Assembly: GCA_021832495.1 (NCBI GenBank)
Contig: JAKBKR010000181.1
Coordinates: 1-5,153, forward strand
Origin: a bacterium
GTDB taxonomy: Archaea; Thermoplasmatota; Thermoplasmata; Lutacidiplasmatales; UBA184
Length of the DNA: 5,153 nt
Reading direction: 5' to 3'
The notes below the pieces were generated by a model. The model saw nothing but the letters and a program-made list of their open reading frames with translations, had not been told where the DNA came from and did not search any database. A program made the translations under genes and the position numbers. This document shows, piece by piece, positions 1 to 5,147 of the stretch. The first letter of the stretch is position 1; the number at the start of each line of letters is the position of its first letter.

Positions 1-1
1 T

Positions 2-760
2 CCCGGGCGCCCGTACCTTTTGTGCGGGGACTCCGGGAGCGGTCGGACCTTGCTCGGGCTCCAGTTCTTGCTGGAGGGCGTGCGGGTGGGAGAGAAGGTG
101 CTTCTGGTCGCCGTCGACGAACCGGCACCCGAGATCCTAGACAATGTCCGATCCTTCGGTTGGGACCTTTCCAAGATCCACACCTTGGAAGCGAACCCCG
201 GCGTCGCCGTGTTCCGGCGGATGGGGAATCTCCAGGAGATCAAATCCATGCACGACGTGAAGTCGATGGGGGAAATGGGGGAAAAGCCGGGGGCCGCTGC
301 TCCGGCCGAGGATGTGTCCCTCCAATCGATCTATCTTAAGCTCAAACGCCAGTTGGATGTGATCCCCTTCAAACGGATTCTCATCGATTCGATGACCTCG
401 ATCCGTCATTATGCGCTCCGGGCGGGTGACGACATCCAAACCGAACGCCTTGAGATCCAGTCCCTCTTGCGGTTCCTTTCCGAACGGGAGATCACGACCA
501 TGCTGACCGCCCGACCCTATGAGGTGCTGACCCCCGAAGCGGTCCTCTGCCGTGGCGAGATCGACCTTGCGCGCGAGTGGGCTGGGCACCGGATCGAGCG
601 GTGGATCACGGTCCGGCGCATGCGGGGGACCCCGCATGACTCCCAGCGCCGTCCCTACACGATCACGTCCGACGGGTTCATCGTCCAAGGCACCAAGGAG
701 TTCGTCCCGGAGCCCGTCACGAAAGGCGGACCCCCTTTCCAAGCGCCTTCTCCCCATTGA
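2..760 (+). CDS. KaiC-like RecA-superfamily ATPase, 5' end cut by window edge
   Basis: The reading frame is open from base 2, and the residues before the first possible start (TTG at 20) already match the family's beta strand leading into Walker A, so the true start lies left of the window. Residue numbers below count that TTG as 1. The P-loop is GDSGSGRT (residues 3-10), with Arg (codon 44-46) where the family has Lys. It is followed by LQFLLEG and SFGWDL, both typical of archaeal KaiC-like proteins. The usual catalytic Glu-Glu pair reads Asp33-Glu34. Walker B is RILIDS with Asp123 (codon 386-388). The C-terminal strand region (RRMRGTPHDSQRRPYTITSDG, near residues 199-219) is the normal KaiC ending, so the 3' end is intact. 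One RecA domain is present, not the two of cyanobacterial KaiC. Members of this family act as cytoplasmic signalling or regulatory ATPases, and no specific partner can be named. Residues 71-100 form a hydrophilic, Met-rich stretch with a repeated VKSM/IKSM motif. The gene converges on the glycosyltransferase with an 18-base gap and no obvious terminator. Confidence 0.85.
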   Translation, partial: PGRPYLLCGDSGSGRTLLGLQFLLEGVRVGEKVLLVAVDEPAPEILDNVRSFGWDLSKIHTLEANPGVAVFRRMGNLQEIKSMHDVKSMGEMGEKPGAAAPAEDVSLQSIYLKLKRQLDVIPFKRILIDSMTSIRHYALRAGDDIQTERLEIQSLLRFLSEREITTMLTARPYEVLTPEAVLCRGEIDLAREWAGHRIERWITVRRMRGTPHDSQRRPYTITSDGFIVQGTKEFVPEPVTKGGPPFQAPSPH

Positions 761-778
761 GAGCGCCGGAGGTACCGT

Positions 779-1834
779 TCACGGCTTCCGTGTCCGGGCT
801 TGCGGTGGGATCGACCCGTAGAGCTCCCGCATGCGTCGGGCGATGACCGACCAGTCCCAATCACGGACCGCCTTCGCCCGGGCCGCTTCGCCGAGCCGGC
901 GTCGAAGGCCAGGATCGCCTAGGAGGAGCTCCAGTATCCTTTGGGCCTCCCCGACCTCCTCACCCTCGGGAACATTCTTCCAGAGGTACCCCTCCGTACC
1001 GGACTCGACCGTGCCCGTGAGCGCATCGGTCCCGATGATTGGGACGCCCGATGCCATCGCCTCGATGACCGCCATGCTCATGAGCTCCGAACGGCTCGGC
1101 AGCACGAACTCGTCGGCGACCGAATAGAGCGAACGTAGCGTGTCTTCCGGGACCTCCCCTAGGAGTTCAAGCCTGCCGTCGGGGAGGGAACGGCGCAGCG
1201 TCCGGGCATAACCCGGGTCTTGGATCGGCCCCACAATGGTCAGTCGGGTCTCCGGGAGACCTTGGATCGCCCGGGTCGCCACGTGCCAACGTTTGCGGGG
1301 GTGCACAGCCCCCACCCCGAGGATCCGGTTCCCGTTCCGCTGCTCCCAGGCCGGGGTGTAAGCCCGAGTATCGACACCATTCGGGACCACCATCAGGGTC
1401 TCGGGGTGGTCCCGTAGGGGGCCGGAGCGCATCTTCTCAGCGACGGCGGCGGTGAGGGCGATCGTGCGGACGGCCCGACGGACCGCCCTCCTTTCGAGGA
1501 AGAACCCCCAACGCTCCGTGGGGCCATTCGCACCCGACCAGTGCCGGGAATGGGAGGTGTAGACGTAGGGCCACTTCATCGAGGAGAGCCGATTGGCGAC
1601 CACGGGGGTCGATGCATGGAGGATGTCCCAGGTCCGCCCCCGCAGCAACCCGCGTAGCCTCAGGGCAAAGCGGTACTCGTCGATCGATCGCCCGGAACCC
1701 GGGACGTTCACGATCTCGGTCTCCACCCCCACGGTCGGAAGTGCGCGGGAAAGTTCGAAGATCGCCTTCTCCACGGCTCCCCACCCCGGAGGTGGAATGG
1801 GGAGCATGCCGCTCCCGAGGAAGAGCACCTTCAC
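779..1834 (-). CDS. Family 4 (GT-B fold) glycosyltransferase
   Basis: This 351-residue cytoplasmic enzyme should transfer a sugar from a nucleotide donor to a lipid- or glycan-linked acceptor, for example in surface glycan or N-glycan assembly. The N-terminal strand MKVLFLGSG is followed by PPPGWGAVEKAIFELSRAL (residues 14-32), matching the GT4 acceptor-side pattern PP..GG.E. SHSRHW lies at 94-99 and PNGVDT at 151-156, which is the domain junction. A VGAVHPRKRW strand at 174-183 starts the donor-binding half, where Arg180-Lys181 match the phosphate-contacting pair. The GT4 signature E-x7-E is Glu250 to Glu258 inside SELMSMAVIEAMASGVPII. Length is usual for the family and no domain is missing. 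The start is GTG at 1834, chosen because it sits directly before the first core strand; upstream there is only an AGGGGG tract about 13 bases away. It is transcribed divergently from the cupredoxin genes. Sugar and acceptor cannot be read from the sequence. Since the neighbouring secreted proteins carry many N-x-S/T sequons, a role in their glycosylation is possible but unproven. Confidence 0.9.
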   Translation of the reverse strand: MKVLFLGSGMLPIPPPGWGAVEKAIFELSRALPTVGVETEIVNVPGSGRSIDEYRFALRLRGLLRGRTWDILHASTPVVANRLSSMKWPYVYTSHSRHWSGANGPTERWGFFLERRAVRRAVRTIALTAAVAEKMRSGPLRDHPETLMVVPNGVDTRAYTPAWEQRNGNRILGVGAVHPRKRWHVATRAIQGLPETRLTIVGPIQDPGYARTLRRSLPDGRLELLGEVPEDTLRSLYSVADEFVLPSRSELMSMAVIEAMASGVPIIGTDALTGTVESGTEGYLWKNVPEGEEVGEAQRILELLLGDPGLRRRLGEAARAKAVRDWDWSVIARRMRELYGSIPPQARTRKP

Positions 1835-1894
1835 GATCGAAGGGGAACCCCCTAGGGGAAAAAGGCCTTGCCTGTGCTGGCCTGGGAAGGTCGG

Positions 1895-1912
1895 TTTCCA
1901 AAAGCGTGGAAA
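1895..1912. repeat. Inverted repeat, copy 1 (candidate operator)
   Basis: The 16-base core TTCCAAAAGCGTGGAA (1896-1911) is a dyad TTCCA-N6-TGGAA. It extends one further matching base on each side (TTTCCA/TGGAAA). A second copy with 14 of 16 core bases identical lies at 2646-2661. This copy lies 60 bases upstream of the glycosyltransferase start on the minus strand and 112 bases upstream of the first cupredoxin gene. It is next to the AT island 1922-1930, so a regulator bound here could affect either promoter. Dyad and copy number are seen directly; the operator role is inference. Confidence 0.45.
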
Positions 1913-1921
1913 GGCGCATGA

Positions 1922-1930
1922 GGTTATACC
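1922..1930. promoter_or_regulatory. AT island GGTTATACC, possible TATA box
   Basis: This island stands out in GC-rich DNA in the 190-base divergent gap. Read on the minus strand it gives TATAAC. A start site about 25 bases further on would fall near 1899, inside inverted repeat copy 1, which suits control of the glycosyltransferase. No transcript data are available and the assignment is tentative. Confidence 0.3.
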
Positions 1931-1940
1931 TCCACCTCGC

Positions 1941-1949
1941 GATAATAAG
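1941..1949. promoter_or_regulatory. AT island GATAATAAG, possible TATA box
   Basis: This is the second AT-rich stretch of the divergent gap. On the plus strand it would place a start site near 1970 and leave a leader of roughly 55 bases before the cupredoxin ATG at 2025. On the minus strand it reads CTTATTATC, closer to an archaeal TATA box, which would give a long leader for the glycosyltransferase. Which gene it serves is not decidable from sequence. Confidence 0.3.
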
Positions 1950-2024
1950 CCTCAAGGGGTGATGGTGACCTTGCCGACCTTTCGCATTCAGCGAAGAGAG
2001 CCGAAGGCGTGATGGACCGCTCCC

Positions 2025-2645
2025 ATGCAGCCATCTCTTCCTACCCGGCTTTCGCTCCGACGGGCCTACCTCTTTGTGGTCTCCGCCGGCCTCGTCGGGC
2101 TCCTCGTGAGCGGTTGGATGTTCCCCCTCATCGGGATCGCATTCCCCGCGCAGAACCCCGCGAATTGTCCGTCAGCCCCCGAGGTTTCGGGCGTCCCCGC
2201 TCGGGACTTCCTCAACCTCTCAATCTTCGTGAACCCGAAAGCCGGAACCGAGTTCTTCGTTCCGGCGAACTTCACGATACCCGCCGACACGCTCGTCGAG
2301 GTGACGCTCGACGACTTTGACATAGGCGCATCCTCAGTGGATTCGCAGTACGCCCAGGTCTGTGGCACAGTGAACGGGACGATCGCGGTGGATGGACATG
2401 CGGTCAGCGAAGTGGCGATGGGCACCATCGCGCACACCATGACCTTCACGAACGGCCCGTATGCTGGGTTCAACATTCCTGTACCTGCGGCCAATGCGAG
2501 CGCTGCGGTCCCGGCCCGGATCACGTTCTCGGTCTATTTTTCGGTCCCGGGACAGTATCGGTGGGAATGCAAGGCGTCTTGTGGTCAAACCCAGATGTCG
2601 CTGGATGGTCGGATGTCCGGTTTGGTCACCGTGCAGGGAAGGTGA
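2025..2645 (+). CDS. Membrane-anchored cupredoxin-fold protein, paralog 1
   Basis: This 206-residue protein has a short N-terminus (Arg8, Arg12, Arg13), one membrane helix at about 14-40 and an outward-facing beta domain at about 60-206. The domain shares FLNLSIF (62-68), VPANFTIPA (79-87) and AHTMTF (136-141) with the other two paralogs here. The likely metal site combines His137 with a C-terminal loop WECKASCGQTQM: Cys182, Cys186, Met191, Met197. The Cys-x3-Cys-Gly spacing recalls CuA of oxidase subunit II, but the position of the second CuA histidine (Cys+8) is Gln190. Cys48 and Cys113 (VCGT) probably form a structural disulfide, since they recur as a pair in paralog 3. Four N-x-S/T sequons are present (Asn64, 82, 117, 157). 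The start is ATG at 2025; the nearby ATG at 2012 is in another frame, and GTGAT at 2009-2013 may serve as a weak ribosome binding site. It is probably the first gene of a unit with the next two. A copper or electron-transfer role is inferred from the fold and residues; exact family not recognised. Confidence 0.85.
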   Translation: MQPSLPTRLSLRRAYLFVVSAGLVGLLVSGWMFPLIGIAFPAQNPANCPSAPEVSGVPARDFLNLSIFVNPKAGTEFFVPANFTIPADTLVEVTLDDFDIGASSVDSQYAQVCGTVNGTIAVDGHAVSEVAMGTIAHTMTFTNGPYAGFNIPVPAANASAAVPARITFSVYFSVPGQYRWECKASCGQTQMSLDGRMSGLVTVQGR

Positions 2646-2662
2646 TTCCAAAATCTTGGAAC
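2645..2662. repeat. Inverted repeat, copy 2 (candidate operator)
   Basis: TTCCAAAATCTTGGAA (2646-2661) is a perfect dyad TTCCAA-N4-TTGGAA and matches copy 1 at 1896-1911 in 14 of 16 bases. Both differences are G to T, in the central part. It begins at the stop codon of cupredoxin 1 and ends 61 bases before the start of cupredoxin 2, nearly the same distance as copy 1 to the glycosyltransferase start. A further half-site TTTGGAAAA follows at 2668-2676. A binding site for a dimeric regulator is the natural reading, by inference. Confidence 0.45.
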
Positions 2663-2680
2663 AAGGCTTTGGAAAACGTC

Positions 2681-2698
2681 GGGGGTTCTTAAACCCCC
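2681..2698 (+). promoter_or_regulatory. Perfect 7-bp hairpin overlapping a TATA-like core
   Basis: GGGGGTT and AACCCCC flank a CTTA loop, giving a perfect seven-pair stem with a four-base loop. It lies 35 bases after the stop of cupredoxin 1 and 25 bases before the ATG of cupredoxin 2. The loop and inner stem spell TTCTTAAAC, which is AT-rich enough to act as a TATA element for a start site near 2715. It could instead be a processing or termination structure for the upstream message, although no T-tract follows. A smaller dyad TCCCATTGGGA (2699-2709) comes directly after it. Confidence 0.35.
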
Positions 2699-2714
2699 TC
2701 CCATTGGGACTCAT

Positions 2715-2718
2715 GAGG
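2715..2718 (+). promoter_or_regulatory. Ribosome binding site of cupredoxin paralog 2
   Basis: GAGG lies five bases before the ATG at 2724. It supports this ATG over the later in-frame Met15 (codon 2766-2768), which lies just ahead of the membrane helix. Confidence 0.55.
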
Positions 2719-2723
2719 CGCCA

Positions 2724-3380
2724 ATGTCAGAAGAGTCCAAGCCGAAGAATGGGAATCACAGCCGAATGAACGGGGCGACCATCGCATGGATCGTGGTCGT
2801 GGTCGTCGTCACTGCAATCGTTTCTTGGTTCGCTTTCGCCGCAGCCTACGGGGTGGGAGTCGGTTCGGGTAACGGGAACAGCTCGAGCTCCGGCGGGAAC
2901 TCGGGCGGAACCACCGGTGGCGGCGGTCCGGACTACGTCTATCTCTCGATCAATGCGAACCCTGACATCTCACCGCCCTCGGCCGACCAGTACAACCCGG
3001 CCAACTTCACGGTGCCAGCCCATACCCTCCTCGTGTTCGTGATCACGAACTACGACACGGGGGAGAACCCTGTGGCCCCCACCTTCGCCAACGTCTCGGG
3101 GACCGTGGGCAACGTGGAGTATCTCAACGGCAGCACCACCGGCGTCTCCTCCGTACCAGCGTCCGAAGTGGCCCACACCTTCAGCTTCGTCGGAAAGAGC
3201 GTCTACAGCGGATTCAATGTGGCGATGCCCGCAGCCTCGTCCACGACACCCACCGTAGTTATGTTCCATGCGTACTTCAACACGACCGGAGCATTCGTAT
3301 GGAACTGCATGGCCCCGTGCGACTCTTGGTCGATGGGGACCCCGGGCTACATGACCGGAACGATGACCGTGGTCGCCTGA
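2724..3380 (+). CDS. Membrane-anchored cupredoxin-fold protein, paralog 2
   Basis: This 218-residue protein has a charged N-terminus, one membrane helix at about 19-42 (with a run of valines at 24-29), a flexible Gly/Ser/Asn linker at about 46-68, and an outward beta domain to the C-terminus. Family motifs are PANFTVPAH (92-100), ITNYD (107-111) and EVAHTFSF (148-155). The candidate metal site is His151 with WNCMAPCDSWSM: Cys195, Cys199, Met204 and Met210. The spacing is identical to paralog 1, and again no His follows the cysteines; Cys+8 is Ser203. Other histidines are His100 and His182. Unlike paralogs 1 and 3 it lacks the extra cysteine pair: the VCGT motif reads VSGT (124-127). The linker, absent in the other two, would let the domain reach away from the membrane. 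A GAGG ribosome binding site supports the start. The DoxX-like gene begins only 28 bases after the stop, so co-transcription is likely. Function (copper-dependent electron transfer or copper storage) is inferred. Confidence 0.85.
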   Translation: MSEESKPKNGNHSRMNGATIAWIVVVVVVTAIVSWFAFAAAYGVGVGSGNGNSSSSGGNSGGTTGGGGPDYVYLSINANPDISPPSADQYNPANFTVPAHTLLVFVITNYDTGENPVAPTFANVSGTVGNVEYLNGSTTGVSSVPASEVAHTFSFVGKSVYSGFNVAMPAASSTTPTVVMFHAYFNTTGAFVWNCMAPCDSWSMGTPGYMTGTMTVVA

Positions 3381-3389
3381 GCCCAACCC

Positions 3390-3394
3390 TTTTT
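3390..3394 (+). terminator. Short T-run after cupredoxin paralog 2
   Basis: CCTTTTTAG begins ten bases after the stop codon. Archaeal transcription can end at T-runs without a hairpin, so partial termination is possible. The run could equally be a poor TATA element for the DoxX-like gene. Five T residues alone are weak evidence. Confidence 0.25.
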
Positions 3395-3397
3395 AGT

Positions 3398-3403
3398 GGA
3401 GGG
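3398..3403 (+). promoter_or_regulatory. Ribosome binding site of the DoxX-like gene
   Basis: GGAGGG lies five bases before the GTG at 3409. It is the strongest ribosome binding site in the window and fixes the GTG as start. Confidence 0.65.
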
Positions 3404-3408
3404 CCCCG

Positions 3409-4476
3409 GTGACCTGGCAGGTTGCCGTCCGGCCCTGGGAGAGGGTTCAGACGGCATGGCGTTCGGATCCCAAGGGGGTCACCATCGACCTGCTCCGGAT
3501 GGGCATGGGGATTCTTTGGGGCTTCAACCTCCTCTTCATCCTGCTCCCGGCCAACCAATACTTCCCCAACTTCGCTTCCACGGCCCGGTCTTACGCGTCC
3601 CAATCATTGGGAGGTCCCGGAGTGGCCGACTTCGTCGCACTCCACCCCGTCTTCTTCGGCTGGCTGATCGCGTTCGTCACGGTGTACCTCACCGTCGCCC
3701 TGATCTTCGGGATGACCACCCGTCTCGCCTGCTACGTGGGGATCATGGTCTCAGTCTTTTTCCTTTGGACCCAGTTCCTCATGACCTTCATGTTCCCAGG
3801 CGGGACCGATGTCGGGGCCCACCCTTTGTACATCCTCATCTATCTCATGCTCATCATCGGAGGCGCCGGGAAGTATCTCTCCGCGGACCGTCTGATCTGG
3901 GTCGGGGGCACCCGCCATCCCCGGATGTCCCATTGGCTCTTCACCCCTCGACCCGTCTCGTCCCCAATACCCTCCTCGGGTGCCTCCCCTTCCTCCGATA
4001 TCGTCCCGATGGGGAGCGCAGATGCCCGTCGCGCCTTTGCCGTCCGCTCCGTCGCGGCCGCCGCGGTGATGCTGGTCCTGCTGGCCGGGGCGGCCGAGGC
4101 TGGGGTCCAAAGTGCTACCTCCTCTGGCCCCTTCGCAACCCAAGTGAACATTGTGGACGTCCAGTACAACATCACTTATCCGGGCCATGCGTCCAGCGGG
4201 GCGTTCGGTCCGGCGCAGCAGGATGGCTGTTTCGACTGCTACGAACACGTCTCGCCGGGGAGCGACACGCAGGAGGAGGCCATGTTGACCAATTCCAAAG
4301 GGGGGAGTGCCGTGACCATCGAGTCCATGAATGTATCCGCGCCCTTCCTCCTCACTTCGAGCCCACCGTTCCCCGTCACCGTCCCACCGGGGGGGATGTG
4401 GATGCAGATCTTCGGTCTAAAGGTGCCTTCAACTCCGGGAGACTACACGGTGTACATCGCGTTCAATGTAACGTAG
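3409..4476 (+). CDS. DoxX/DoxD-like membrane protein fused to an extracytoplasmic beta domain
   Basis: This 355-residue protein has two parts. Residues 1-165 form a four-helix DoxX/DoxD-type unit with helices at about 28-47, 82-101, 106-129 and 139-157. It has conserved-looking ALHP (77-80) and GAHPLY (136-141) loops and the family-typical GGAGKYLSADRLIW ending (151-164). DoxD is the large subunit of thiosulfate:quinone oxidoreductase in Acidianus, but many DoxX relatives have unknown roles. A Pro/Ser-rich linker (180-200) leads to a fifth helix (about 210-230). Next comes a secreted beta-sandwich domain (about 240-355) with the pattern TNSKGGSAVTIESMNVSAPF...PVTVPPGG...PGDYTVYI, typical of Ig-like domains. 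It contains CFDC (Cys274, Cys277), a CxxC that could be a disulfide or bind metal. The domain has no cupredoxin ligand loop and no clear resemblance to DoxA. The GTG start has a strong ribosome binding site, and the gene follows cupredoxin 2 by 28 bases. Electron exchange with the cupredoxins at the outer membrane face is a reasonable but untested idea. Confidence 0.8.
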   Translation: MTWQVAVRPWERVQTAWRSDPKGVTIDLLRMGMGILWGFNLLFILLPANQYFPNFASTARSYASQSLGGPGVADFVALHPVFFGWLIAFVTVYLTVALIFGMTTRLACYVGIMVSVFFLWTQFLMTFMFPGGTDVGAHPLYILIYLMLIIGGAGKYLSADRLIWVGGTRHPRMSHWLFTPRPVSSPIPSSGASPSSDIVPMGSADARRAFAVRSVAAAAVMLVLLAGAAEAGVQSATSSGPFATQVNIVDVQYNITYPGHASSGAFGPAQQDGCFDCYEHVSPGSDTQEEAMLTNSKGGSAVTIESMNVSAPFLLTSSPPFPVTVPPGGMWMQIFGLKVPSTPGDYTVYIAFNVT

Positions 4477-4493
4477 GTCCAGCCGGAACAACC

Positions 4494-5147
4494 CTAGAGC
4501 ACTGTGACGTCGCCTGACATTCCATCCGGGACACCGGTGGGATTGATCTCGCCCACATCGGTCTGCGAGTACCAGCCAAAAGTACCCCCGCTCGGGAAGT
4601 AGGTGCTGAAACTGATCGTCACGGGCTCCGGTCCCGTCCGGGGAGGAATAGGGACGTTGAGCAATCCGGCCGACCCAAGGTCGACCGTGAACGTGTGCGA
4701 AACCTCGGTCTCCCCGAAGGAATGGACCGGGGAACCATCGACCGTGGCAATGTCCGTTAGCGTTCCACAGACCTCTTGGACGGAAGGCCCAGCGGGCGAG
4801 GATGCGGGGTCGTAATTGGTGACCGAGATGTGAATGACCACTCCTGCCGGAACGGAGAAATTGGCCGGGACAAGGAACTCGCGCCCCTGGCTTGCGTCCG
4901 TGAAGATCGAGAGGTTCAGGTACTCTCCACCCGATGCACCGGCCGGGACATTCGCCGGGGCACAGCCCGCGGACGCGGTGGCTCCATGTGGTGGCGGGGG
5001 AACTCCGGCCACCCAGCCGCTCAGCGCCAAGGAGCCTAGGAAGGCCACGGTCACAAGGGTGATCATGTTGGGAAGCGACAGAGGTTTGGGACGGGAAGTG
5101 GGGTGTGTTCTCGGGGCCGCTTCCGCCGAATCGGGCAGGGTCGACAA
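4494..5147 (-). CDS. Membrane-anchored cupredoxin-fold protein, paralog 3, metal cysteines lost; start uncertain
   Basis: This paralog of the proteins at 2025 and 2724 is convergent with the DoxX-like gene (17-base gap). Numbering uses TTG at 5147. The frame stays open to the window edge, so the real start may lie outside; ATG at residue 28 would begin right at the membrane helix (about 28-48) and is less likely. It is closest to paralog 1: both have an LxSGW motif in the helix, YLNLSIF/FLNLSIF (76-82 here), VPANFSVPA (93-101), and a Cys pair, Cys62 and Cys127 (VCGT), separated by exactly the same 65 residues as in paralog 1. EVSHTFTV (148-155) keeps the family His151. The C-terminal loop, however, reads WYSQTDVGEINPTG: both metal-loop cysteines are replaced (Ser194 and Val198), and only Met210 before Ser-Gly is kept. 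The frame is intact, so the domain is probably folded but unable to bind copper through Cys. It may be a structural partner, or use other ligands such as His142, Asp197 or Glu200. Confidence 0.8.
   Translation of the reverse strand: MSTLPDSAEAAPRTHPTSRPKPLSLPNMITLVTVAFLGSLALSGWVAGVPPPPHGATASAGCAPANVPAGASGGEYLNLSIFTDASQGREFLVPANFSVPAGVVIHISVTNYDPASSPAGPSVQEVCGTLTDIATVDGSPVHSFGETEVSHTFTVDLGSAGLLNVPIPPRTGPEPVTISFSTYFPSGGTFGWYSQTDVGEINPTGVPDGMSGDVTVL

Noticed and set aside
137..757. A 206-residue open frame on the minus strand opposite the ATPase.
   Set aside because: It is antisense to a gene with clear RecA motifs, and its own product shows no recognisable motif and an Arg/Gly/Asp-heavy composition.
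1849..1858. Palindrome CCCCTAGGGG between GGGG and AAAAA tracts just upstream of the glycosyltransferase.
   Set aside because: It has no loop, alternating G/C blocks are common in this GC-rich DNA, and no second copy at a comparable position was seen.
1437..2012. Open frames on both strands across the glycosyltransferase start and the divergent gap.
   Set aside because: Their products are Arg/Pro-rich shadows in other frames of the glycosyltransferase, and extension into the gap adds no protein-like sequence.
2568..2615. Cupredoxin 1 as a conventional CuA subunit II of a terminal oxidase.
   Set aside because: The C-x3-C-G spacing fits, but the second His is missing and there is one membrane helix, not two. 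No oxidase subunit I gene is in the window.
3598..3612. Dyad TCCCAATCATTGGGA.
   Set aside because: It lies inside the DoxX-like coding sequence and encodes ordinary residues of a loop. A chance dyad of this size is not surprising.
4130..4476. The C-terminal domain of the DoxX-like protein as DoxA or as a fourth cupredoxin.
   Set aside because: There is no PANF or HTF motif and no Cys-Met loop. The repeating strand pattern fits a generic Ig-like beta-sandwich better.
3396..4517. A 373-residue open frame on the plus strand, longer than the DoxX-like frame it overlaps.
   Set aside because: Its translation is Arg/Pro/His-rich low-complexity sequence without helices or motifs, typical of an out-of-frame reading of GC-rich DNA. 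The overlapping frame from 3409 has clear membrane helices and a strong ribosome binding site.
4500..4580. Possible frameshift or pseudogene in paralog 3 to explain the missing cysteines.
   Set aside because: The frame is uninterrupted through the loop, and the flanking residues (Trp192, Met210-Ser-Gly and the final strand) align with the paralogs, so this is substitution and not a frame error.
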